Positions 10,639 through 20,186 of a stretch of DNA of 64,000 nt are shown piece after piece; the first letter of the stretch is position 1; each line of letters begins with the position of its first letter. The notes under the pieces are model-generated. The model saw only the letters and a list, made by a program, of their open reading frames with translations, did no database searches and had not been told where the DNA came from. The stretch is from Prorocentrum cordatum. Its lineage: Eukaryota; Sar; Dinophyceae; Prorocentrales; Prorocentraceae. The position numbers and the translations under genes are program-made. The stretch covers positions 1,934,505-1,998,504 of the forward strand of contig CAUYUJ010014171.1 in the NCBI GenBank assembly GCA_963575745.1. The letters are read 5' to 3'.

Positions 10639-11375
10639 AGCTTGGGGAAGGAGCCTGTAGAGTATCGGGATGTGTGTTGAGGACGGGTGGAGTGGAGTAG
10701 ACGGAAGGTGTGGAGTGGACGGGGGGTGTGGAGTAGAATGGGGTTTTCAAGTTCAGCTTGGGGAGGGAGCCTGTTGAGTATCGGGACGTGTGTTGGAGAC
10801 GGGTGGAGTGGAGCAGACGGAAGGTGTGGAGTGGACGGAGGGTGTGGAGTAGCATGGGGTTTCCAAGTTCAGCTTGGGGAGGGAGCCTGTTGAGTATCGG
10901 GAGGTGTGTTGGAGACGGGTGGAGTGGAGTAGACGGAAGGTGTGGAGTGGACGGAGGGTGTGGGGTAGCATAGACTTTCAAGTTCAACTTGGGGAGGGAG
11001 CCTGTTGAGTATCGGAAGGTGTGTTGGAGACGGGTGGAGTGAAGTAGACGGAAGGTGTGGAGTGGACGGGGGGTGTGGAGTAGAATGGGGTTTCAAGTTC
11101 TGCTTGGGGAGGGAGCCTGTTGAGTATCGGAAGGTGTGTTGGAGACGGGTGGAGTGGAGTGACGGAAGGTGTGGAGTGGACGGAGGGTGTGGAGTAGCAT
11201 GGGATTTTCAAGTTCAGCTTGGGGAGGGAGCCTGTTGAGTATCGGGAGGTGTGTTGGAGACGGGTGGAGTGGAGCAGACGGAAGGTGTGGAGTGGACGGA
11301 GGGTGTGGAGTAGAATGGGGTTTTCGGTTTTCAAGTCCTGCTTGGGGAGGGAGCCTGTTGAGTATCGGGAGGTGG
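10639..11375. repeat. 115-116-bp tandem repeat, seven units
   Basis: AGCTTGGGGAGGGAGCCTGT-type starts occur at 10639, 10755, 10871, 10986, 11101, 11216 and 11339. Each unit contains GAGTATCGGGAGGTGTGTTG and GGTGTGGAGTGGACGG. The last spacing is 123 bp because of a small insertion. The period is not a multiple of three, so no unit-length peptide repeat is conserved. Confidence 0.95.
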
Positions 11376-11525
11376 CGGCGGCGATGACCATGATGATGAT
11401 GATCATGATAAGGATGATGAGTATCCCAGATAATTATAATGATGATGATGATTATGAAGTGCACAAGATAGTGATGAGGTGATGGTGATGACGAGTACAT
11501 ATGATGGTGATGATGGTGATGACGT
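11376..11525. repeat. GAT-rich microsatellite
   Basis: ATGATGATGATCATGATAAG and related words extend the end of the 116-bp array. Later blocks read GATGGTGATGACG. Confidence 0.85.
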
Positions 11526-11539
11526 GGGAACGGCTTGGG

Positions 11540-12130
11540 GGGGCTTCTGGGGAGGTCCCGCCGGGGCTCTCCGAAAATGCAGGGAAACTATAGTAATTCA
11601 TATAGGTTTTGAGGTATGAAGGGTTCATGGTGGGTTCAGCGGGCTATATATATATATATACACACACAAGACTGCATTGGCGCTTCGCGCCATGCACCTT
11701 GATCCTTCCGGCTTGGTCTGCAGACGGAATGGCAGGAAGGTCAAGCCGACACCTCAGCGAGAACTCCTTTAGCCTCTTTCCGTATCGACAAAGACAAACA
11801 TCGATCTATGCATGCATAGGTATATGGATGCAGACCTGTGCGTCTAATTAAACATGTTGAGTACACAACCACAAATCTATACTATGCACGATGTACTTAC
11901 ATACTCACCCCGCCACCTCAAACTCCTCCTATTTAGGATTTGGCTCTTCCTCCTCACGATCCCTCCTTCTACCACCCCTCCATGAAGGGGAAAGGCTAGC
12001 ATCCCGGCCTCACAGGAGAGCTGTCGGGCCAAGTTGGTGCCTCGCCAGCACGGCCGGGGAAACAACAAAAAACGAAATGGAGGACGGAAAGCACCCGCGG
12101 AAAAAAAGGCGGGGCCCTCCGACGAGGGGG
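11540..12130. other. unassigned spacer
   Basis: Unique-looking sequence with a short TA run at 11647-11660. No recognisable gene; open frames are under 120 codons and lack known motifs. Confidence 0.5.
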
Positions 12131-12133
12131 AAG

Positions 12134-12216
12134 GGGAAGGAGGAGGCGGATAATATCGGGTCGGACGAAGAGGAAGAGGAGGAGAGGGAGGAGGAGGGGG
12201 AGGGGGAGGGGGAGGA
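12134..12216. repeat. GGA tract bordering F12
   Basis: GGGGAAGGAGGAGGCGG passes into GAGGAGGGGGAG units and ends exactly where the F12 core starts (CAAGCTAGGTGCGC). The same junction occurs at the other F12 copies. Confidence 0.85.
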
Positions 12217-12895
12217 AGCAAGCTAGGTGCGCTCGCGTCATATCTGACGTCCTACCCCTCCCTCCCATCCCTTACCATGGCGCTGATTTTCTCTATCCGC
12301 GGACGCGTGTCGTAGCGGACCTGTGGCTCCGCGCGCGCGTGCGTAGTGGGTGGTGGTGCACGTGCGTGCGTGCGTGCGTGTGTGCGTGGTTGTCGTCGTG
12401 GTGGTGGTGGTGGTAGTGGTGGTGGTGGTGGTGGTGGTGGGCTGGAGGTGGTGGTTGGTGCTGGTTCGGTGGTGTGGTACTGGTGCTTGGAGCTGGTGGT
12501 GGTTGTGGTGGTGGTGGTGGTGGTGGTGGTGGTGGTGGTTGTGGGCGGTTTGCGGCGCGGTGGTGGCGGGCGGATGGGCGCGCGAGAAAAAGGCCCGCGC
12601 TGGGGCGAGAACGCCATCCTGAACGACGGAGGCCAAACACCGATCCGAAAATGAGGCCCACGCTGCAGCGCGAGCACGATTCGGAACGATTCGGGAGCAG
12701 AAATGAGGCCGGCGCCTCAACGAGAGCAGCATTTTGGGAAAAAATGACGCCGGCGCCTCAGCGAGAGTCGTTTCCCGGGATTTCCGGGGCATCCTGTGTG
12801 TAAAAAACAGTGCGCGGAGGGTGCGCGGCCATCACCCGGACGCCATCAGGGGGAGAGGGGGAGTATTTTCATATTGTGTAATTGTGAAGGGGGAG
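12217..12895 (+). mobile_element. F12 dispersed repeat, copy 1 (most complete)
   Basis: Core starts AAGCTAGGTGCGCTCGCGTC. It contains GCTGATTTTCTCTATCCGCG, a GGT array (12398-12540) and a module with AACGACGGAGGCCAAACACC and CGATTCGGAACGATTCGGGA. It ends near GAGTATTTTCATATTGTGTA. Copies lie at 49689-50390 and, inverted and shortened, at 51909-52445. No transposase is visible, so it is non-autonomous or a dispersed repeat. Confidence 0.85.
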
Positions 12896-13202
12896 GAGTA
12901 GGAGTAGGAGTAGGAGTCAAGCTAGCCGCTTCGAGCGAGTCATGCATTGGCATCCCAGTCCCACCCGCCCTCCCACAAACAATAGAAGCAAAGCTGCACA
13001 AACTGGGCCCGAAAAAGTCACACGGGCAGCCGGTTTTGGCACATGTGATGCGGCCGCGATGGCGGTTGCCGACGGGAACTGGCGAGCGCGTGTTGAATGC
13101 CGCGCACGCGTTGCCAGACGAGTCGAGAATGGCCCGGTACACCGCAGGAAGCCAGAGGTGGCCGGAGGAAGCCCGACGGTCTGACAGGACACCCCAAAGC
13201 AT
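12896..13202. other. unassigned spacer
   Basis: Begins with GGAGTAGGAGTAGG units, then unique sequence. No gene recognised. Confidence 0.45.
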
Positions 13203-13597
13203 TTTTTGTGAAAAAGCATTGGGTTTTTGATGTTTTTATGTTGAAATGCTTGCAAACACACGGTGTTCGGTAGGATTCTGACATGAACGCGCGAATGTGC
13301 TCTTTGTTGTATTTTTTGCACAGGATTCGCGGCCTGGGTGCATGACAGAGCATCGCGAGTGCACCGCGCGATGACGTGAAATCGCTGGATTTGACAGACT
13401 TCTTAAGATTCCCATGGTTTTCCTATGATTTCAGCAAGAGAGCCCGGGCGGAAAATTTGTACAATTTTTGTGAAAAAGCATTGGGTTTTTGATGTTTTTA
13501 TGTTGAAATGCTTGCAAACACACTGTGTTCGGTAGGATTCTGACATGAACGCGCGCGTGTGCTCTTTGTGGTGTTTTTTGCAATGGATTATCGCCGT
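13203..13597 (+). repeat. two near-identical 130-bp segments 262 bp apart
   Basis: 13203-13335 and 13465-13597 share TTGTGAAAAAGCATTGGG, GATGTTTTTATGTTGAAATG, CTTGCAAACACAC and TCTGACATGAACGCGCG, with only a few differences. The 130 bp between them show no such match, so this is a pair of dispersed elements or an old tandem duplication with a replaced spacer. Confidence 0.9.
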
Positions 13598-13734
13598 GGA
13601 CGACAGGACGTCCATGTCGAGAGGAAAAAATAAGAAACATGTTGATTTTGTAGTGTTTTTTTACAGGTTAGGATGGGACCACCCGGATGCGGCCCCTATT
13701 GGCCGGCCTGAGGGGGGAGTAGGAGTATATTCTA

Positions 13735-14000
13735 ATAAGGAATAAGGATAGGAGTAAGAGTAGGAGGAGGAGTAGAAGGAGAAGGATGAGGATGCGGAGG
13801 AGGAGGATGAGGAGGAGGAGGAGGAGCGGGAGGAGGAGGGAAAGTGGACGAGGAGCAGGAGGAGGAGGAGGAAGAAGAAGGGAGGAGCAGAAGGAGGAGG
13901 AAGTGGAGGAGGAGGAAGAAGAGGAGGAAGAGAAGGAAGAGGAGGAGGGAGAGGAGAAGAGAAAGAGGAGGAGAGAAAGAGGAGGAGGAGGAGGCGCCTC
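13735..14000. repeat. GGA tract
   Basis: AGGAGTA units pass into GGAGGA and GAGGAAGAGGA units. Strong purine/pyrimidine strand bias. Long ORFs across it are repeat artefacts. Confidence 0.95.
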
Positions 14001-14097
14001 GCCGAAGAGCGGCTCCCCTCTCTCGAGGGCGGGCGGGCAACGGCGATGGGCGCCGCCGGCGGCAGCGTCAGGGGCACAAAGCCAAGCCATGAGCATG

Positions 14098-14402
14098 ACA
14101 ACTCGGAGGTCCGCGCGGATTTCCTCGGCTCGGCGCTGGGGCCCCCCTCCCCCCAATCCCTCCTCAGGTCTTGGCAAAAATCACGCCGCGCGGTTTTCCG
14201 CTGTTTTCGGCCCCAGGGGGCCATTTCCAGCCCCCGGGACCGCCAAACAACAACTCAGGATGAGAAACTGGTCCTGGCGAAGGGGTCCATCGCCTCTGGG
14301 GGCCGACGTTGTGGCAAATATCACGACGTCAGAGGGGTGGCGCCAGGAGGCGAAGGGGGCCCCCGGCGCCGATCCGAGGAAGTGCGCGCGGACGTCCGAG
14401 TT
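14098..14402 (+). mobile_element. F2 foldback element with a nested F1 element
   Basis: Left arm AACTCGGAGGTCCGCGCGGA and on to about 14153. Right arm at 14353-14402 ends GCGCGCGGACGTCCGAGTT. The arms are inverted copies. Instead of the usual short loop the arms enclose an F1 copy, so F1 inserted into F2. Confidence 0.8.
14155..14347 (-). mobile_element. F1 foldback element (nested, inverted)
   Basis: Read on the minus strand it shows CTGACGTCGTGATATTTGCC, TTGTTTGGCGGTCC and GGCCGAAAACAGCGGAAAAC, the same order as the F1 copy at 43901-44092. Confidence 0.8.
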
Positions 14403-15143
14403 GCTACGCTTCCATGTCGTGGTCTGCTCCCCTCGGCGGGCCGGCAAAAGTGGCGTGACGGGCCCCGGGGCTCGGGAGCGCGCTGCCGGGGGCGGGAGGG
14501 CGCCCACGGCCCTGAGATCCGGGCGTCGCAGTATAGCGTGAAGTCGGGCATGCCCGCCTCCTTCCGGGGCCCCGGAGCCATCACGGATCGATCCAGCTCG
14601 AAACATGGCGCGGGAGACGTGGCCTGGAGCTCAGAGTGTGAGTCTCAAATCAGTCGCAGGTCGTCCGCGGCGTCGTGGTTTCTCAGGGCAGGCGCCACGC
14701 AGGAAACGGGTCCTGAGGGCGCGGGTCCATGGGCTCTTCGCCGTCTCGGCCTCCCGGGGACATCCACGGGCCCCAGGACTATCGGAGCACGACTTGGATG
14801 AGCATCTAGGCGCGACTGTCCGAACAGGACTGTCAGAACACGACCCCCATGGGGGAAGGCTCCCGGGCCCAGGGCCCCTTTTCCAGGAAGACCCGTTTAC
14901 GAGGAGAGTGCGCTCCTAAGAAGGCGGAAGAGCTTCTCAGAAGCGCACTCCCCTCGGAATGCCCTCGCGGCATCCAGGAAACCTCCGTGGAAGCCGCCAG
15001 GAGCTTCCAAGAAGGCCGCTGCCTCCTGAACAGCTCCCCCGCCTTCTCGGACACCCGCCTCCTCGCGCCAGCCCCCGTGCGGGTGCCGCAATACACGTCA
15101 CCACACTCGGAGAGGCAGTCCAGTGAAGACACCACCACACGCT
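14403..15143. other. GC-rich spacer with a small hairpin
   Basis: Open frames run through on both strands without recognisable domains. A short inverted repeat built on GAGTGCGCTCCTAAG and CTTCTCAGAAGCGCACTC lies at 14907-14952. Confidence 0.5.
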
Positions 15144-15313
15144 TCGTGAGTAAAGAACACGACGAGACGGTTTTCGCACTTTTCGGGCTCCGGGGGGGGG
15201 GGGGCCTCGCGAGGCCCTGGGGCCAGCCATCAAAACTATTCCGAACGAAACGACGGTCCCCTAGAGACATCTGGGGGAGGTTTCTTGAACAAATCACGAC
15301 GTCGGATCTTTGC
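15144..15313 (-). mobile_element. F1 element, third inverted or degraded copy
   Basis: AACACGACGAGACGGTTTTC and CGGGCTCCGGGGG at the left, and AAATCACGACGTCGGA at the right, correspond to the two halves of the F1 copy at 14155-14347. The middle is diverged. Confidence 0.5.
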
Positions 15314-15439
15314 AGTAGAGACAATCGCGGTTATCCCAGCCGTTTTGCGTCCTTCGGTGGTTTCCTGGGAATCCCCCGTCACCACGGCCAGACCCTGGAA
15401 AGGGGTCCGAGCGCAGATCTTGAGCGGATTTACGCACCA

Positions 15440-15510
15440 CGCACATACGCGCACACACACACACAACACACACACAAGACACACACACACAACGATTCAC
15501 TCTCACACAG
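15440..15510. repeat. CA-rich microsatellite
   Basis: ACACACACACACAACACAC-type units with a few interruptions. Confidence 0.9.
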
Positions 15511-15689
15511 AGACTTTTCACTCAGCAGCTGCGAGCGCAACGGCGCCGTGGGGAAACGTCACCCGTGCCCGACGCGAGAAACCACACACTTGTTCTTCCA
15601 GCGGCGAGGTTACGGCACCGTCGCAAAGGGATCAGCCGGGACACGCTCCGGCGAACTTCCACCTGGTATAGCAGATGGGTAACGTGGTT

Positions 15690-15858
15690 TGGGGAGGAGG
15701 GGGAGAAGGAAGAGGAGGAGGAGGAGGAGAAGGAGAAGGAGGAGGCGGAGGACGAGGAGGAGGAGGAGGAGGAAGAGGCAGAGGAGGAGGAGGAGGAGGA
15801 GGAGGAGGAGGAAAGGAGGAGGAGGAGGAGGGAGGAGGAGGAGGAGGAGGAGGCCGAC
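15690..15858. repeat. GGA tract
   Basis: GAGGAGGAGGAGAAGG units interrupted by GGCGG. No coding evidence. Confidence 0.95.
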
Positions 15859-16039
15859 ATGTGCAGATCAACACGCGAGGCTGCGTGCACGCGGAAGATG
15901 CCGTTGCGGGGGTGCGGCCGTGCAAGTGCAGGACTACTGGCCAGGCACCGCCGGGCAGAGTGATGCCCAACGGCGGCCAGGAGCGTGTGGTGGGAGCGTG
16001 GCGTCGGAGGCGAAGAACAACAGACACGCACCACACACA

Positions 16040-16325
16040 TGCGCACTCGATATATATGGAATATGCATCGATATATACACATATATATGTGTATATATAA
16101 ATACACGTAAGTCTACATGTATACATGCACGTACACACATGTATATGTACATGCGTACATGTACGTACACATATGTGTATATGTATGTATGCATGCAAAT
16201 GCGCACACACATATGTATATATATATATATATATGCCAGTATACGTGTGTACACGTATACATACGTATGTATGTATAGATGCACAGTCTCACACACAAAC
16301 ACAACACACACATACACACTCACAC
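16040..16325. repeat. alternating purine-pyrimidine tract (TA/TG/CA)
   Basis: Blocks such as ATATACACATATATATGTG, ATGTACATGCGTACATGTAC and TATATATATATATATATGCC alternate for almost 300 bp. Many short perfect palindromes are present. Such DNA can adopt Z-form or cruciform structures. Confidence 0.9.
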
Positions 16326-16586
16326 AAAACCACTTCTCGGCGCCGGGGCCACGCGCGCAGAGAGCCGCAGCGCAGAAGAGGCCACGCAGAGAGAGAGAGA
16401 GAGAGAGAGAGAGACGCGCGCCGGCCCCGGCTCGTGCAGCGAAGGAGACGCCAGATCCACCCGTAAAAGGGATCGACAATGCCACTCACGGGGGGGGCAG
16501 CAGTGAGGGGACAGGCAGGGGAAAGGGAAAGGCGAGGGAGGCATCGGGGAAGACGAGCCAGCACGACACACACACACACACACTCA
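16326..16586. other. spacer with a GA run and a CA run
   Basis: GAGAGAGAGAGAGAGAGAGA at 16390-16414 and ACACACACACACACAC near 16568-16580. No gene recognised. Confidence 0.6.
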
Positions 16587-17092
16587 TCGAGTAGGGGGTT
16601 GACTGGAGAATGTCACGTCGAAGCTGCGAACAAGAGGTAGCATGTTCCGTAGATCTAAGGAAGGACCTACGTCGCAACACATTGTGAGGCACATCGATTC
16701 TGCAGTCGATCCTCTGCTCGAGCGCACACAGACACACACACACGCAACACACACACAAGCGCGGGCTGGAGCCAAGCCGCCCACGCGCCGTCGAACGGGC
16801 TGCCGAGCCCAGGAGGTCAGAGGCGGAGTGGAGCTCGCTCGAGCGAAGGATCAGGCGAGCTGTGACGGGGGGGGGGATCGGTCTACCTCAACTCCTCCCC
16901 TCCTCGCCATCCTTCCCCCCCTCCCCTCGCTCTCAGCGCTTCGCCTCCACTTTTTTGGGGGTACCTCTCGAGCAGCGGATCGACTACATAATCGATTTAC
17001 CCCATCGATTCTTCCTCAGATCCACGGAGATGCTGCGTCTCTCTCGAACATTCGGCGTGCAAATCAAGTGGTCGAATCGATCCCCTACTCGA
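16587..17092. mobile_element. F10 foldback element, about 506 bp
   Basis: Left arm starts TCGAGTAGGGG and contains GTAGATCTAAGGAAG and AGTCGATCCTCTGCTCGAG. The right arm (about 16965-17092) contains the inverted counterparts CTCGAGCAGCGGATCGACT, CTTCCTCAGATCCAC and ends CCCCTACTCGA. The arms are about 125 bp, diverged, around a 250-bp centre with a CA run. No transposase. Only copy in the window. Confidence 0.8.
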
Positions 17093-17284
17093 ACCTGTTG
17101 GTACAGTCGGGCCTAGGATATAAGAACATCCTCCAAGAGCATGAGACCCTCCGCCAGCGAAAATGAAGAGCATTCGAGAGGACCCTCCCCCAGGATGCAC
17201 GAGAACATCCAACAAACACGAGGAACACTAGGGTACTCTCCCCGCACCAGCCCCGACCTTAATTACTCCTCGGTCCGACTGTTT
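17093..17284. other. unassigned spacer
   Basis: AT-balanced unique sequence with no recognised gene or element end. Confidence 0.4.
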
Positions 17285-17500
17285 CTGAAATGTTGCCCTG
17301 GACGCCCAACAAGGATACGGAGGAGAGCATGGGCACGACGCCCAGCGGCGGGCGTCGTGCAGAACCAGCAGCAGTCGCTGTTGTGAAGGCGATTTTCTGT
17401 CACAGATGGGTGCCGCCCGCGGTGACGCTGACAGCGAGTCCTGCTCCAAATGGAAAGGAGCTGCCGTCGACCTTCGCCCCCACTCTCTCCGTTCCCATGC
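17285..17500 (+). mobile_element. F7 foldback element, degraded copy
   Basis: GCGAGTCCTGCTCC, AATGGAAAGGAGCTGC and CTCTCCGTTCCCATGC correspond in order to the right half of the F7 copies at 18319-18504 and 48538-48723. The left half is diverged. Confidence 0.55.
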
Positions 17501-18318
17501 AGAACCTCCAGATATCTGTCCCAGATCCCCGACGTCGTGAGGCTGTTCGATCTCGACGACTTCCCCCGACCTCCGTTCCCGAGGGGCTGCCCTCGGGTCC
17601 CCTGGCTTTCTCGGGCCGTCGCGACACGGGAGGCGGGAATTGGAGTCTGGTTTGGAGCCGGGGGGTCGAGAGCCCTGCAGGACCCTCTGGGACTGACCGA
17701 GAAACGACGAAGGGGGGACTGGGCATATGAGGAGGCCACTCCTTGAAGCCAGCCTTCGCGGGGACGACTGAGGGCTAAGGCGCCGCATGCAGAGGCTGCT
17801 GAGCCGGATAGCACCCGAATGATCCAAGGGCACCCCCGCTGTCAGCAGGACTGGGCCAGACTGAGAGGGACGAAACACGATTAGAACGGTTCTTCGACCA
17901 GGGATGCACCAGCGTCGATGCTGAATGCCCGCCTCCCGGACGTTGCATCCCCCCGCCCGTCACAGCCCACCTAAGCTGGGAGGTCACTTTGCGTGCCTCT
18001 TGAGAGGGCCAGACATAAAATCAGAGTGCGCCCTCCGGGCTGCCAGGGGTTGGCCATTGGACTGGGGCACCGGGGTGCCCCAGCCACATGGCACAAAAAA
18101 CGCGCGCAACACTTAGCACGAAAAGTGCTCGGAATCTGTCACTGCAAGGAGAGCCCCTTGCACGCGCTCTGTGGCTGCACTCAAAGATGCGCCGCAATCT
18201 CGCGAGGCTCCGCGCACATCCCGCTCTCCATCGACGCATCCCTACCCGCTGCGGTCCTCCAGTTTCTGAGCGCCGACCAGGAACAGCACGCTGCCGAAAC
18301 ATGATTTGGACGCCCGAA
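17501..18318. other. unassigned spacer
   Basis: Several open frames in both directions, none with a recognisable domain. CCAGATCCCCGACGTCGTGA near 17522 resembles part of the F15 repeat read from the other strand. Confidence 0.4.
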
Positions 18319-18504
18319 ATGGGCACGGAAAAAAAATGGGTACAATGCCCAACAACATATGTTGTCCCAAACCAACAGTGGCCACTGTTGGGCAGGCGGC
18401 CTTCTGGTTCAAATGGACACAGGCCGCGGCGGCGGCGCAGCGAGTCCTGTTCAAAATGAACAGGAACTGCTGTTGGGCATTGTACCCATTCTTTCCGTGC
18501 CCAT
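18319..18504 (+). mobile_element. F7 foldback element, 186 bp
   Basis: Inverted ends: ATGGGCACGGAAAAAAAATG, then GGTACAATGCCCAACA at the left, and TGTTGGGCATTGTACCCAT, then TCTTTCCGTGCCCAT at the right. The internal palindrome CCTGTTCAAAATGAACAGG lies at about 18447-18465. Confidence 0.88.
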
Positions 18505-18684
18505 CTCCTGCGTGCAGACATGAGGTGCGTCCTCAGAAGCCCCGTCGAAACGCGGTCCCAGGCGCGCTGGTCAAGACCGCGAGACCTTCCCGAGAGCCCT
18601 GCGGGCCCCACGGGGGCACCACCCCCAGCGAGGAGCAAGGGCGAGGTGGAGAGCCCAGACGCGCACGGAACATCAGGGAAGCCA

Positions 18685-18850
18685 ATCAGAGCTGCCTAAG
18701 ACGAAGCCACGACTGGGACAAGGTCGGACCCGGACAAATCGGGGATCTCTGAGATCCGGCGGTTCTGGAGGATGTCTCCGGCGCCGCTGCCGTTGAAGAG
18801 CGCCCTGGACCGCTCCGAGACCGTTCTGGCGAGCCACCTGCCATCAGGAG
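18685..18850 (+). repeat. F15 dispersed repeat, copy 1
   Basis: GACGAAGCCACGACTGGGAC, AAATCGGGGATC and GGTTCTGGAGGATGT recur in the same order at 48110-48290, and partly at 49395-49445. Confidence 0.75.
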
Positions 18851-18916
18851 TTTGTCAGGCCACGGCGAGCCTCGGCCACGAATAGGTTGCCCGATCCAGA
18901 CCTACGGACTTAGTTG

Positions 18917-19195
18917 CTCCTGACCATCCTGTGGTGTTGGGTCCTCGTGTGCCCTCTCCTCTCCTTCCTCCTATCCCTGCCTCTGTCCTCCGCACCAGTC
19001 AACCGTTTCGGCGCACCCCTCAAACGTTTCGAGGCCCCATAGGGAGCTCCACGGATGGCCCCAGTGGCTGCGCTCGCATGCGCCCGCCGCACCCCTTTCG
19101 GCGCACCCCTCGTACGCTTCGCGGCCCCATGGGGAGCCACACCGAAGGCCCCCATGACTGCGCTCGCCTGTGCCCGCCGCGTCTCTGGGTGACTC
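18917..19195 (+). mobile_element. composite element E2, short
   Basis: End A is present (ACCATCCTGTGGTGTTGGGT at 18921), followed by a TCC-rich stretch and two to three 90-bp units (CCCCATAGGGAGCTCCAC at 19043, CCCCATGGGGAGCCACAC at 19125). End B is missing. A truncated member of the E family. Confidence 0.8.
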
Positions 19196-19385
19196 CCGCC
19201 TGAGTCCCGCTGCGCCTGGTTCCATCCCGCTCTCTCCTGCCATGTCCAGGGCGCATCCTGGCCTGATTCACCCGGATGGCGCCTCAGCAGGGCACGATCA
19301 CCTCTGCTCATCTTCGCGCAGGCCTCCCAGAAGCTGCCGCTCAGCATCCGGAGCGACCGTGGAGGTCAACATGCGAGCCCTCTCA

Positions 19386-19560
19386 TGATGGGCCTGTTTT
19401 CCACCACCACCACCAACATAACTTGGAGGGGGGAAGGGGGCGCACGACGAGGAGGAAGAGGAGGAGGAGGAGGAGAAGAAGGACGAGGAGGAGGAGGAGA
19501 AGGAGGACCCCCTCCCCCTCCAACTTATGGTGGTGGTGGTGGTGGAAAACAAGCCCATCA
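19386..19560 (+). mobile_element. F5 foldback element with 5-bp target duplication
   Basis: Ends are TGATGGGCCTGTTTTCCACC and GGTGGAAAACAAGCCCATCA, inverted and starting with perfect TGATGGGC. TCTCA lies directly outside both ends (19381-19385 and 19561-19565), which looks like a target-site duplication. The interior is GGA-rich. Second copy at 42372-42521. Confidence 0.9.
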
Positions 19561-19746
19561 TCTCATACCCTCCGTTCCCTGCGTGCCCGGGGCCACCCGT
19601 CCGCCCCCTCGGCCCCGCCCCTCTCTCCGCAGCTGGCCCCCGAGGCTCAGAGACGGTCCGGCGCGGCCGCGGCCAAGACGCTGGGAGAAGCACAGCCTCG
19701 GGGTCTCGAGGGGGCTCCTGCTCCCAGGCCATTTCTCAATAGGGCG

Positions 19747-19915
19747 ACGAAATCTATACATATCCACTGCTCCCTGGCCAGGCCCATCCTCAACCCCGCA
19801 GCGGTGTATACGCCACGCCCTCCTGGCTTGGCCAGGAGGGCGCATACACAGCTCCTGGGTTCAGGATGGGCCTGGCCAGGGAGCAGTGGATGTGTATAGA
19901 CTTCGTCCCCCGATC
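19747..19915. repeat. long near-perfect hairpin, about 170 bp
   Basis: Left arm: TATCCACTGCTCCCTGGCCA, GGCCCATCCTCAACCC, GTATACGCC, CCCTCCTGGC. The right arm holds the inverted counterparts, ending TGTGTATAGACTTCG. Arms are about 80 bp with few mismatches and a very small loop. Either a foldback element or a transcribed hairpin; no second copy in the window. Confidence 0.88.
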
Positions 19916-20186
19916 TCAACATGCTCAGGGCGTTCTTCTGCAATTGTAGTGTGCCATACGACTTGTTGCTCGGTTTGGGCGCCGCTGGGGTCCATATCGG
20001 CCTGTGGCACACCTGCCCGTTGCATTTCCGTGATCATTGCGTTTGCTATGCGTTCTTGGATATGGCAATACCGCCTGCCTGAATTCACTTTCTGGGGCGC
20101 CGTGCTTGACGCGTTTGATAGAGCCAATAGCGAACAGTGGAAAGCGGAACGAAACGACCTTCCGCGCTTTTAAGCATTAGCCTGGC
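19916..20186. other. AT-richer unique stretch, open on both strands
   Basis: A minus frame (about 20127-19916) encodes a fairly ordinary mix of residues including RYCHIQERIANAM. A plus frame is also open to a stop at 20171. No family recognised; may be a decayed gene fragment. Confidence 0.3.
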
